Positions 16,655-24,699 of a stretch of 64,000 bases of DNA are shown piece after piece. Source of the stretch: Chlamydiales bacterium (GTDB lineage Bacteria > Chlamydiota > Chlamydiia > Chlamydiales > JAAKFR01); the NCBI GenBank assembly GCA_022601535.1, contig JAJACK010000001.1, forward strand, positions 345,764 to 409,763, in the 5' to 3' direction. The notes below the pieces were generated by a model. It was not told the DNA's origin. It ran no database searches and saw only the letters and a list, made by a program, of their open reading frames with translations. Made by a program: the position numbers and the translations under genes. Each line of letters begins with the position of its first letter. Within the stretch, counting starts at the first letter, position 1.

Positions 16655-18132
16655 ATGTAAGCTTGGGACAAAGAGAGCCTTCTAAAAATTTGTTCTCTTT
16701 TTTCAGCTTTAGATATCATCTTACGAAGCCTCGCTCCAACTGTAAAGTCTTGCTCGACTCCAGTGAGTGCTAGTTCTTCTAACACTGCATCTTGAAGTTC
16801 AACCCTCTCAATCTTTTGAACAATCCTTTTAATGTCTGTCAAAAGAGTTTCTCTTTCTCCAGAGGGCATCTTTTTTCCCACTTTTTGTTTGATTAAGGCT
16901 TTTGCCATTTTTTCAACCAATTTTTTCTGGTTTCCTGGATTCTTTATTCTACCCACAATCGATTCAGCAGCTGCAAACATCTTTTGCTTAATTTGCCCCC
17001 TAGCTACTACAGATAAGAAAGAATAGTGTAGCCTCCCCTTAACAGACTCTGCAATCTTAATTGCTTTTGCAAAACTTCCCTTCCCCACTTGGCTTTGAAT
17101 AACAAGACGTATAAAAGCTGCGTGTGCTGTCTCTCTCTTTAACCCACCCTTAAGATCTTTATAGTTAGCGTTTTGATCTACAGTCATTCCTCTTTCAATT
17201 GAATCAACTCCTTCTACTTCAATCCAATACGCAGTGATCAATTTATAAGCTTGCAGACGCGTTGTTGGATTTTTAATCTGTAAAACAGCTGCCATTGCTT
17301 CTTCTATTTTTTTCTCTTTGATCAACTTTTTAACACTTGTTATTAAAGACTTATCTCCATCTATGACAGGAATTGAGCCTGCATTCCCCCCCTCTCTTGC
17401 CTTCTGAATCTTTTCAAGTAATGAGGGTATTTTAAGAGCTTCAGCAATCTGCTCAGCACGATCTAGTTTCTTCTGTGCAAGCAGAGAAAAGATCAGTTGT
17501 AAAGCCACAACTCCTTCACCATCTTTCCGAGCTACTGCCACAGCCCCTTCAATATCACCTTGATTTGCTTTATTCAAAGCCATAAAACGTAATACTGAAT
17601 TTAATACGAGAGTACAATCTTCGTAAAATAAATTGGAAAATTCGTTACTTGTAGCGTAATTAAGTATCTTTTCAGCCATTGAGAAGTAACCTGCATGAGC
17701 CCAAGCCTCTCCAATACGGAGATAAAGATAAACATAATCATACTGCGTAGTTAAAAGTTGACTTTGGACTCTGGATAAAATTTGCCTTCCCTCACTGAAA
17801 CTATTTGCACGCAATTGATTCTCAGCTATGGAAATTTGGTCCTCTAACGAAAGAGCTGCTAAAGCCGTTTGATACCCGTTATTTAGATCTGATATTTTTC
17901 TTATTTTAGGAAAAACTGACCAGATCTTTTTGGGCCAGTCTCTAATATTTACCTTAGAAAGCAAGAGGTTATAAACAACTACTTGTACGCGGAAATTTGT
18001 TTTAATTTCGGTGTTCCATACCTTACAAACTTGAGCACATGCTACAAGCTCTTTCCCATTATTTAAGTGGCTGAAGATCTCAAAGCGCAATTCTGGAATG
18101 GAAAATGGTGATGTTGGTAAAGAGTAACTCAT
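16636..18132 (-). CDS. F-box protein with helical repeats (F-box 3, operon head)
   Basis: The first gene of the F-box operon. Start: ATG at 18132 (MSYSLPTSPFSIPELRFEIF); a TTG 14 codons upstream would run into the promoter. The F-box is at about residues 9-44: IPELRFEIFSHLNNGKELV, then AQVCKVWNTEI. The rest of the 498 residues is helical repeats (for example MALNKANQGDIEGAVAVARK), more divergent than in F-box 1 and 2. Likely a secreted host-directed effector by analogy with F-box proteins of amoeba symbionts. Ligase recruitment is inferred from the F-box, not shown. Confidence 0.8.
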   Translation of the reverse strand: MSYSLPTSPFSIPELRFEIFSHLNNGKELVACAQVCKVWNTEIKTNFRVQVVVYNLLLSKVNIRDWPKKIWSVFPKIRKISDLNNGYQTALAALSLEDQISIAENQLRANSFSEGRQILSRVQSQLLTTQYDYVYLYLRIGEAWAHAGYFSMAEKILNYATSNEFSNLFYEDCTLVLNSVLRFMALNKANQGDIEGAVAVARKDGEGVVALQLIFSLLAQKKLDRAEQIAEALKIPSLLEKIQKAREGGNAGSIPVIDGDKSLITSVKKLIKEKKIEEAMAAVLQIKNPTTRLQAYKLITAYWIEVEGVDSIERGMTVDQNANYKDLKGGLKRETAHAAFIRLVIQSQVGKGSFAKAIKIAESVKGRLHYSFLSVVARGQIKQKMFAAAESIVGRIKNPGNQKKLVEKMAKALIKQKVGKKMPSGERETLLTDIKRIVQKIERVELQDAVLEELALTGVEQDFTVGARLRKMISKAEKREQIFRRLSLSQAYICLDKA

Positions 18133-18145
18133 TGGATTGTAAATT

Positions 18146-18174
18146 ATTGTACAAAAATATACACTAAAAATCAA
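18146..18174 (-). promoter_or_regulatory. Promoter candidate for the F-box operon
   Basis: On the minus strand, TTGATT (18174-18169), 17 bp, TACAAT (18151-18146) is a close sigma-70 match, with a start expected about 7 nt before the ATG at 18132. The upstream flank GGTTGATTTTTA is nearly repeated before F-box gene 1. The whole divergent space to lplA is 45 bp. Confidence 0.6.
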
Positions 18175-18177
18175 CCT

Positions 18178-18855
18178 ATGTTTTCTCTTCTTTTATTAAA
18201 AAAACTCCCTGTTTTAGAACAGCTTAAGCTTGAGGAAGCCCTTTTGCGAGCTGATACTCGCAATTGGTGCCTGATCAATGTAGGAACTCCCCCTGCTATT
18301 GTTATGGGGATCTCGGGCAAGCCAGAGCAGCTGATCGATCAAACTCTCGTAGATCGAGACAATATCCCTGTCATCAAGCGGTTTTCTGGAGGGGGGACTG
18401 TCTATGTCGATGAAGAGACGATTTTTGTTACTTTTATCTCCAATGGAATAAAAACTCCGAAACCTATTTTTGAATTTTCAAAAAACGTTTACTCTCCTTT
18501 TTTCCCAAAAGAATTTGAAATTCAAGAGAATGATTATGTCATTGGAGAGAAAAAATTTGGGGGGAATGCGCAATATATTCAAAAAAATCGATGGCTCCAC
18601 CACACTTCTTTTCTATGGAAATTTGATCCCAAGAAGATGGATTATCTTCTCATGCCACAAAAGAGACCTAAATACCGAGCTGATCGTTCCCACACTGATT
18701 TCCTCTGCACTCTCTCTGATTATTTTGAGTGTAAAGCCACTTTTCTCTCGCAGTTAAAATTGCATTTAATCGATCACCTCAATGGGAAAGAGTGTGCTCT
18801 CCCCCATGAAGTGCTCAATCGCCCACATCGAAAAAGCACCACTCTTTTGCATTGA
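18178..18855 (+). CDS. lplA: Lipoate-protein ligase A family protein
   Basis: Attaches lipoate (or octanoate) to E2 or GcvH lipoyl domains. The core motifs are RFSGGGTVYVDEETIFV (about residues 62-78, family 'RR.SGGG.V..D') and GEKKFGGNAQ (about 123-132, with the lipoyl-AMP contact Lys). HHTSFLWKFDP follows the usual 'h.h..l' strand. At 225 residues it is shorter than E. coli LplA (about 337) and lacks the accessory C-terminal domain, as in LplA-like or LipM-type enzymes. I recall dnaB-mnmG-lplA as a conserved chlamydial order. Here mnmG and lplA are separated by the F-box operon. Confidence 0.88.
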   Translation: MFSLLLLKKLPVLEQLKLEEALLRADTRNWCLINVGTPPAIVMGISGKPEQLIDQTLVDRDNIPVIKRFSGGGTVYVDEETIFVTFISNGIKTPKPIFEFSKNVYSPFFPKEFEIQENDYVIGEKKFGGNAQYIQKNRWLHHTSFLWKFDPKKMDYLLMPQKRPKYRADRSHTDFLCTLSDYFECKATFLSQLKLHLIDHLNGKECALPHEVLNRPHRKSTTLLH

Positions 18856-18884
18856 AAATTCAAAGGATGTATTGGAATTTTCAA
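18852..18884. terminator. Perfect 10-bp inverted repeat between convergent genes
   Basis: TTGAAAATTC (18852-18861) and GAATTTTCAA (18875-18884) form a hairpin with a 13-nt loop between the lplA stop and the GT39 stop at 18892. It is AT-rich without a long T tract, so it is a probable bidirectional terminator rather than a classical strong one. Confidence 0.55.
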
Positions 18885-18891
18885 AGATGAA

Positions 18892-20424
18892 TCAATAATG
18901 GTCTGGATCTTCAGGGGCAGTCCCCTGATAATTTTCACATTTAAAGACAATGGCATGTTTGACTGGTTGATTATAGGCTGTGTAAAGCGGATAGCTTCCG
19001 GCATATTCAACCTTTTCAAAATAGGGCTCGAGTTTTTCGGGATAATACGTCTCATACCAATCGAGCCAATCTTTTGGCACATTTTCTAACAAGACAAAGT
19101 AACCTGTCTCTCCAACCTCATGCGCTTCCATCCTAGGAGTGTAGGAAAATTGATTTTTCCTCTCGCGGTTGACATTGAAAAAATAGGACCGTTTTTTATG
19201 AGGAACATAAAAGCTGAGCAAACTCGTTGTTTGGTAACGGTCTCCAAAAAGAAAAGCTTCTTCTTGATCGTAGCCAGCTGCTGCAAGTGCTGTTTCTAAA
19301 TTTTGCCACCCGACACTTTGGCGAAAAGGATTGGCTTTATAGGAGATGGGAAAGATAGAAAACATGTTATGCTTCTGTACCCAAGGGATGGTCAGGGCGA
19401 AAAAAGTTCCAAAAATTGAAAGCCACAATCCAAAATGGAGCCAAAAGCGACCGTACCGAATCCGCTCAAGACTTACCCAAGCAATGAGTACAGTGGCTGG
19501 AGGATAGAGAAAATCACCCCAATTGGGTTGCATCTTTTTGAAAAAAGCGGAGACAAAATAGAAGAGGATTAGCAAAGGAAAAAGCCCGCAGTAGGTCAAG
19601 GAGGGTTTTCGGATATAAAAGTAACTTATCACCAGCAGGACAAAAAAGACCGGTGAGAGAATCCCCACTTGGGAGAAGAAAAAATCAAATCCATTTCCTC
19701 CTTTTCCTCCTCGGCTGTGGTAGAGCGTTTCACCAACATGTTTGAAGGTGGCAAAGTCGTGGTTCATATTCCAGTAAAGAGAGGGGAGAAGGGCTAGAAG
19801 TGAAATAATAATCCCCCAGAAGAGCGACCACTGCCTTAATTTGGGATGAAAAAGAGCCATCACAATGGTGATCGGCCAAAAGATGTAGGCTGTCCACTTG
19901 TAGAGTGCACCAATCAAGATAAAGAGACCGGCAAGTGGATAGTTTGGCCCCTGTTTATCATGAAGTCCCCGTACGACTTGTGCAATTGCAAGGGTGAGAA
20001 AAAGGATCGACCCCCCATCTGTTGTTGCTGCAAAAGAGAGAAAGATTCCAAGGGGGCAAAAAGCCATCACAATGGCAGCCCAAAAACAGGTTCGTTCTTT
20101 AAGGCGTGCGTGATGAGCAAGAAAGTAGACGGCAAGGGCAAGGAAGAGGGAGATGAGGATGGCACCGATTCGGATACCAAATTCGTTGTTGCCAAAGAGA
20201 TGAGTTGTCAGCCAAATCTGCCATGCAATTGCAGGAGGTTTGCTAAAATAGCCCCAGTCAAGACTTTGACTCCAGGTCCAATATTGCGCTTCGTCAGGGG
20301 AGAGATGGATCTCTGAAGTGGCAATGAGAATACCGATGACAGCTGCTTTGACAAGCAAGATGTAGAGGAGGAGGGCAAACTTTGAAGATCGAAATCTATT
20401 GCCTGTCGTTGAAGCTGAAAACAT
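18892..20424 (-). CDS. GT39/ArnT-type membrane glycosyltransferase
   Basis: A polytopic inner-membrane protein of about 510 residues with some ten or more hydrophobic segments. The first extracytoplasmic loop contains LSPDEAQYWTWSQSLDWGYF and then SKPPAIAW, the catalytic 'DE.yY' and 'KPP' signature of PMT/ArnT enzymes that use polyprenyl-phosphate sugars. RSVGWQ and the C-terminal soluble part fit the family. It probably modifies lipid A, LPS or a protein. Start chosen at ATG 20424 (MFSASTTGNRF), which overlaps the end of sdhB by 29 bp; a start 14 codons further upstream is also open. Confidence 0.85.
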   Translation of the reverse strand: MFSASTTGNRFRSSKFALLLYILLVKAAVIGILIATSEIHLSPDEAQYWTWSQSLDWGYFSKPPAIAWQIWLTTHLFGNNEFGIRIGAILISLFLALAVYFLAHHARLKERTCFWAAIVMAFCPLGIFLSFAATTDGGSILFLTLAIAQVVRGLHDKQGPNYPLAGLFILIGALYKWTAYIFWPITIVMALFHPKLRQWSLFWGIIISLLALLPSLYWNMNHDFATFKHVGETLYHSRGGKGGNGFDFFFSQVGILSPVFFVLLVISYFYIRKPSLTYCGLFPLLILFYFVSAFFKKMQPNWGDFLYPPATVLIAWVSLERIRYGRFWLHFGLWLSIFGTFFALTIPWVQKHNMFSIFPISYKANPFRQSVGWQNLETALAAAGYDQEEAFLFGDRYQTTSLLSFYVPHKKRSYFFNVNRERKNQFSYTPRMEAHEVGETGYFVLLENVPKDWLDWYETYYPEKLEPYFEKVEYAGSYPLYTAYNQPVKHAIVFKCENYQGTAPEDPDHY

Positions 20425-21154
20425 CGCGCAGTGATTGTAGTGTAGCATCCCGCCCAATGACGGCAATGCTATCGGTTAAAGGAATATTTTTAGGGCAAAC
20501 TTCAACGCAGTTTTGTGCATTTCCACACTCACTGATCCCTCCTTCTTCCATCGTAGGATGAAGGCGAAGATGGCGTTGCATCTTCCCCGAGGGGTGGGCG
20601 TTGAAAAGACGCACCTGCGAAATCGGTGCCGGTCCTATAAATTTTGACCTTTTGTTGACTTGAGGACAACCCTCTGAGCAACAGCCACAGGTCATACAGG
20701 TTGACAAAGCATACATCACTTGCTGTTTTTCTTGGGAAATAAGTGGTCCAAATCCTTTTTCATGCGACCCTTCGGTGTCGATCCACGCATGCACTTTTTT
20801 CAAATTTTCAAACATCACCGATCGATCGACAATTAAATCACGAACGAGAGGAAATTTGGTAAAGGGGGCGAGCTTAATCACCTTTGACTTTTCCAAATAG
20901 TCTTTAATCAATGCTGTACACGCTTGTCTTGGAAAACCATTGATGAGCATGGAGCATGAACCACACACTTCCTCAAGACACCCTTGCTCCCATACGACGG
21001 GAGTCACCTTTTCCCCTTTCGTATTGAGTGGTTTTTTTTGGATCTCCATCAGTGCGCTGATCACATTCTCTCCTTCTCGACAAGGGAGTTCAAACTCTTC
21101 CCAGTATTGATTTCCAGGAGTTCCGCGCCAAACTTTTAAAATAAAGGTTTCCAT
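20396..21154 (-). CDS. sdhB: Succinate dehydrogenase iron-sulfur subunit
   Basis: Carries electrons from SdhA flavin to the membrane quinone pocket. The [2Fe-2S] ligands are in CLEEVCGSCSMLINGFPRQAC (about residues 58-77, slightly modified spacing), the [4Fe-4S] ligands in CMTCGCCSEGCPQV (about 153-166) and the last cluster in CGNAQNCVEVCPKNIPL (about 210-226). The protein is 252 residues, a normal length. It is the last gene of the dsbD-tatD-sdhC-sdhA-sdhB run, 8 bp after sdhA. Confidence 0.95.
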   Translation of the reverse strand: METFILKVWRGTPGNQYWEEFELPCREGENVISALMEIQKKPLNTKGEKVTPVVWEQGCLEEVCGSCSMLINGFPRQACTALIKDYLEKSKVIKLAPFTKFPLVRDLIVDRSVMFENLKKVHAWIDTEGSHEKGFGPLISQEKQQVMYALSTCMTCGCCSEGCPQVNKRSKFIGPAPISQVRLFNAHPSGKMQRHLRLHPTMEEGGISECGNAQNCVEVCPKNIPLTDSIAVIGRDATLQSLRDVFSFNDRQ

Positions 21155-21162
21155 TTTCTTAT

Positions 21163-23043
21163 CTATACAGGCAAAGGGATAAATGCGGGAACATTTTTTA
21201 ATTCAGGTGTTTTCTTTTTCGCCTTTGTATAATCACGCTTCTCTGGATCTAAGTAACGGAGATCGACCGGCTCATAGGTGATTTCAGGTTCATCTTCCCT
21301 GTATGAAGCGAGTGTTGTTTTGAGCCACTGTTTATCATCTCGCTCTGTGTATTCAGGTTTGAAATGGGAGCCTCGGAATTCATTGCGCAGGAGTGCTCCT
21401 TTCGTGATTACCAAGGCAAGCTCTAACATCGGCAGAAATTGCAAGGCAAATTGCAAGGTTTGATTGGCAAAGCGGGAGGTGTCATCGAGGGTGATGTTTT
21501 TAAACCGCTCTCGGATTGACTTGATTCCATCGATCGTCTTTTTTAAATCGGCATCATTTCGCTCAACAGTGACATGATCCACCATGAGATCTGAAAGCTC
21601 ATCATGAAGTTTATGGACATTTTCAGGTCCCTTTCGATTTAAAAGTTCTTTTTTTGCACTCTCTTCTAAGGCCAAAGCATCATTGTAAAGCTGATCTGGA
21701 ACAGTTTCAAAGTGATTTGTCAATGTTTCGATGTAACGGGGAACTTCTTCTCCTACAATCAATCCGCTGAAGATGCAAGAGAGGAGTGAATTTGCCCCAA
21801 GTCTGTTCGCTCCGTGGTATTGGTAATCTGATTCTCCACAATTGAAACAACCGGCAAGGTTGGTCATCTGACGGAAACGACTCTCCCGATCGGGATCATC
21901 ACATGCAGGCCAATCGACCCATCCTCCTCCCATTGAATAGTGGACCGCTGGGAAAATTTTCATTGCAACTTTGCGTGGATCATCACCGGTAAATTTATGG
22001 TAGATATCTAAAACGGCTTCCAATTTTTTGTGCGTTTCAGGAGAGGCTTCTGTGATGTCGAGATAGACCTGATTCCCCCCATCAACTCCGAGACCAAGTT
22101 TACACACGCGCAACACCTCACGCGCTCCAACATCGCGTGAAACCAGGTTGCCATAGGCGGGATACATCTCTTCTAAAAAGTACCAGCACTCCCCTTTTTT
22201 CCCACACGGAATCATCTCTCCATTGGGAGCTTTGATTTTCTTTGTCTCATCACCGTAAACCCAAACACGTCCTCCCTCTCCTCGAACAGATTCGGAGATG
22301 AGGCGGAGTTTATCATGCCCTGGAATGGCTGTGGGATGGATTTGAATAAATTCTCCGTTTGCATAGAGCATCCCTTGGCAGAAAAGACGTCCATTTGCTG
22401 CACCCGTACAAAAGGTAGAATTTGTCGATTTTTTGAAAATCATTCCCGGACCGCCAGTTGCAAAAACAACGGCATCTGCTTTCAATACATCGAGCTTTTG
22501 ATTGAAGAGATTCATCATCACAATCCCTCGTGATCGTCCCTCTTCATCTTGAACAAGACGCAAAAATTCGTGATTCTCAAACTTCTCTACTTGCCCCTTT
22601 GCTTCAAAACATCTCACTTGCTCATCTAACGTATAGAGGAGCTGTTGTCCTGTTGATGCACCACAAAAAACCGTTCGATTATAGAGTGTCCCTCCAAAGC
22701 GACGGACATCGAGATGCCCTGTTGGAGTTCGGTTGAAAGGGCAGCCAAATCGGTCGAGCATTTGGATAATTCCGGGGGCTGAGAGACACATTTCTAAGAT
22801 AGGAGGTTGGTTTGCAAGAAAATCCCCTCCTTTAATCGTATCGTAGGCGTGCAGGTGGGGAGAGTCATTTTCTCCATGCATATTGAGAGCGGCATTCATT
22901 CCTCCTTGCGCACAAACCGAATGGGACCGCTTCACTTTTGTCAAAGAGACAATTTTGACATGACACCCTTTTTCGGCAAGACGCATCGCAGCTGACAACC
23001 CTGCTAAACCTCCTCCAACAACAATCACTTCTTTTTTCTGCAT
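21163..23043 (-). CDS. sdhA: Succinate dehydrogenase flavoprotein subunit
   Basis: Oxidises succinate to fumarate with covalently bound FAD. The chosen ATG at 23043 gives MQKKEVIVVGGGLAGLSAAM, with the dinucleotide fold at the expected N-terminus; the open frame upstream lies within sdhC and is not used. HSVCAQGGMNAAL (about residues 40-52) contains the FAD-linkage His region. FIQIHPTAIPG (about 234-244) and GGWVDW with RLGANSLLSC are further family motifs. At 626 residues it resembles the longer epsilon-proteobacterial/Bacteroidetes/chlamydial type. It starts 2 bp after the sdhC stop. Confidence 0.95.
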   Translation of the reverse strand: MQKKEVIVVGGGLAGLSAAMRLAEKGCHVKIVSLTKVKRSHSVCAQGGMNAALNMHGENDSPHLHAYDTIKGGDFLANQPPILEMCLSAPGIIQMLDRFGCPFNRTPTGHLDVRRFGGTLYNRTVFCGASTGQQLLYTLDEQVRCFEAKGQVEKFENHEFLRLVQDEEGRSRGIVMMNLFNQKLDVLKADAVVFATGGPGMIFKKSTNSTFCTGAANGRLFCQGMLYANGEFIQIHPTAIPGHDKLRLISESVRGEGGRVWVYGDETKKIKAPNGEMIPCGKKGECWYFLEEMYPAYGNLVSRDVGAREVLRVCKLGLGVDGGNQVYLDITEASPETHKKLEAVLDIYHKFTGDDPRKVAMKIFPAVHYSMGGGWVDWPACDDPDRESRFRQMTNLAGCFNCGESDYQYHGANRLGANSLLSCIFSGLIVGEEVPRYIETLTNHFETVPDQLYNDALALEESAKKELLNRKGPENVHKLHDELSDLMVDHVTVERNDADLKKTIDGIKSIRERFKNITLDDTSRFANQTLQFALQFLPMLELALVITKGALLRNEFRGSHFKPEYTERDDKQWLKTTLASYREDEPEITYEPVDLRYLDPEKRDYTKAKKKTPELKNVPAFIPLPV

Positions 23044-23045
23044 TT

Positions 23046-23891
23046 TTACCTTTGAAAAAGTTGTGTCCAATAAGGACCCCAAACCGCCATCAATCCCAAT
23101 ACGATGACAACGGCCATCAAAACAGTGATCATTCCACGCATCCGCATTTGAGACCGTCTGGTCATTGCAATTCCCCATGTGATGAGAAATGTCCAGAGGC
23201 CATTAAATGCGTGAAAAGCAGCAGCTACGACAAAAATCGAATAGAGAATCACCATGAGCGGATCTTTCATCGTCTCACGTACAACAAGCAAAAAAGCGGC
23301 TCCAGCACTTGGAGCTGTTGCGATCAAACTTTCCCCTTTCCCTGGCTCTAATTCGATATCGAGCTTTTGTGCAATCTTGAAAATCCCTGGATCATCCTTC
23401 ACACGAACAGTATAAAATGCCTCATCACCTGATTTTGTGAGCAAGGGGTAGTGAATAAACCGCATCTGCACGACATGTCCAATAATTCCGATGAGCAAAA
23501 CCCAAGAGGTGATTCTCTGCCAAGTGTACCATCTGTTCCGTCTATATTGTGGAAGAGAGGGGGATTTCCCATCTGTTTTAAAAGAGTTGAATTTACCACT
23601 CCAAAGATACCCAATTCCCCAAATGGCATGAAATAAAAAAGGGAGGCCCAAAAGGGTGACTTCGATCACTTTTAAATAGGGAAGTTTGTGAATTGCATTC
23701 ACCGATCTTACAAATCCATACCCTCCATCACGAAATAAGAGGGCTGCTTGTGAGTTGACAAGAAGGTGTTCACATAAATAGAGAGAAAGCCAAAGGCCTA
23801 AGAGTGAGTGGAGACGGCGGAAGACGAAGGTGCGAGGAAGCTGACTTGTCTGATCTGTTTCAAAAACTTTCTCATTTGCAGGAGTTGCCAT
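23046..23891 (-). CDS. sdhC: Succinate dehydrogenase cytochrome b558 subunit
   Basis: The single membrane anchor subunit (281 residues, about five helices) found with B-type complexes. Candidate axial haem ligands are His residues in the helices: RRLHSLLGLWL near 25-35, CEHLLVNS near 40-47, LFHAIWGIGYL, IIGHVVQMRFIH and AAFHAFNGLWTF. The presence of one large anchor instead of separate SdhC and SdhD fits the di-haem type. It lies 37 bp after tatD. Confidence 0.9.
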   Translation of the reverse strand: MATPANEKVFETDQTSQLPRTFVFRRLHSLLGLWLSLYLCEHLLVNSQAALLFRDGGYGFVRSVNAIHKLPYLKVIEVTLLGLPFLFHAIWGIGYLWSGKFNSFKTDGKSPSLPQYRRNRWYTWQRITSWVLLIGIIGHVVQMRFIHYPLLTKSGDEAFYTVRVKDDPGIFKIAQKLDIELEPGKGESLIATAPSAGAAFLLVVRETMKDPLMVILYSIFVVAAAFHAFNGLWTFLITWGIAMTRRSQMRMRGMITVLMAVVIVLGLMAVWGPYWTQLFQR

Positions 23892-23928
23892 CTCGCAACT
23901 ACTCTACCAATAAAACACTTTTTTTTAC

Positions 23929-24699
23929 TTAGCTTTTTGCTGAAAAAGAGAGAACATTTGTCGATGTAGCTTCTGCTAAATCTTCTAGCGTAATTCCACG
24001 TAGGTTTGCAATACACTCCGCTGTATGGACAAGATAAGCAGGCTCATTTTGTTTGCCACGGTAAGGAACTGGAGCAAGATAAGGGGCATCTGTTTCTATA
24101 AAAAGCTGATCTAAAGGTGTTTGTTTAGCTACTTCTCGAAGCTCTTCACTCTTCTTAAATGTAACAATCCCTGAAAGAGAGAGAAACCAGCCGCGAGAAA
24201 TCACTTCTTTTGCTTCCTCTATTGTCCCTGTAAAGCAGTGTAACACTCCCTTCCCTCGATAGTTTTCTTCATCGAGGACGGAGAAAAAATCTTCAAATGC
24301 ATCGCGACAGTGAATCACAATAGGGAGGTTGCACTCTTTGGCAAGAGCAAGGTAGCGACGAAGAAAGGTTTTTTGTAACTCTTTGGGTGAATAAGTATAG
24401 TGGTAATCGAGCCCTGTTTCACCGATTGCATCGAGAGCTCCAGCACGTCCATAGGTGGCGATTTGCTCAAAATCACGCTCCCCTTGCTTCTCGACATCGT
24501 GTGGCGTGGTTGCTGCAGCATTTTTAATCCATGGATACCGCTTTGAGAGTTTTAACCCATTTTCAAGTTCTTCTACATCTGTGGAGATATTGAGGATCGT
24601 TGTGACCCCCGCTGCTTGTGCACGCTCTAACATCGGATCGAGATCGATCTCCATTCCCCCATGCGTTAAATGTGCGTGAGAATCAGTTAGTTTGAGCAT
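23929..24699 (-). CDS. tatD: TatD-family metal-dependent hydrolase (DNase)
   Basis: A TIM-barrel hydrolase of 256 residues. DSHAHLT (7-13) has the first metal ligands. GETGLDYHY (about 91-99) contains the key Glu. IVIHCRDA, VLHCFTGT and FIETDAPYLAPVPYRGK complete the metal site and C-terminal signature. TatD proteins act as 3'-5' DNA exonucleases or peptide hydrolases; the substrate here is not known. Its start overlaps the dsbD stop by 17 bp. The N-terminus MLKLTDSHAHL leaves no room for another start. Confidence 0.93.
   Translation of the reverse strand: MLKLTDSHAHLTHGGMEIDLDPMLERAQAAGVTTILNISTDVEELENGLKLSKRYPWIKNAAATTPHDVEKQGERDFEQIATYGRAGALDAIGETGLDYHYTYSPKELQKTFLRRYLALAKECNLPIVIHCRDAFEDFFSVLDEENYRGKGVLHCFTGTIEEAKEVISRGWFLSLSGIVTFKKSEELREVAKQTPLDQLFIETDAPYLAPVPYRGKQNEPAYLVHTAECIANLRGITLEDLAEATSTNVLSFSAKS

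Noticed and set aside
17281-17400. Reading the F-box tails as canonical TPR domains
   Set aside because: The periodicity is about 33-35 and helical, but the TPR consensus positions (W-L-G-Y-A-F-A-P) are not consistently met, so I describe them as TPR-like helical repeats only.
19846-20316. A 156-codon open frame on the plus strand
   Set aside because: It lies antisense to the membrane-helix part of the GT39 gene and has no recognisable domain; open frames opposite such genes are common.
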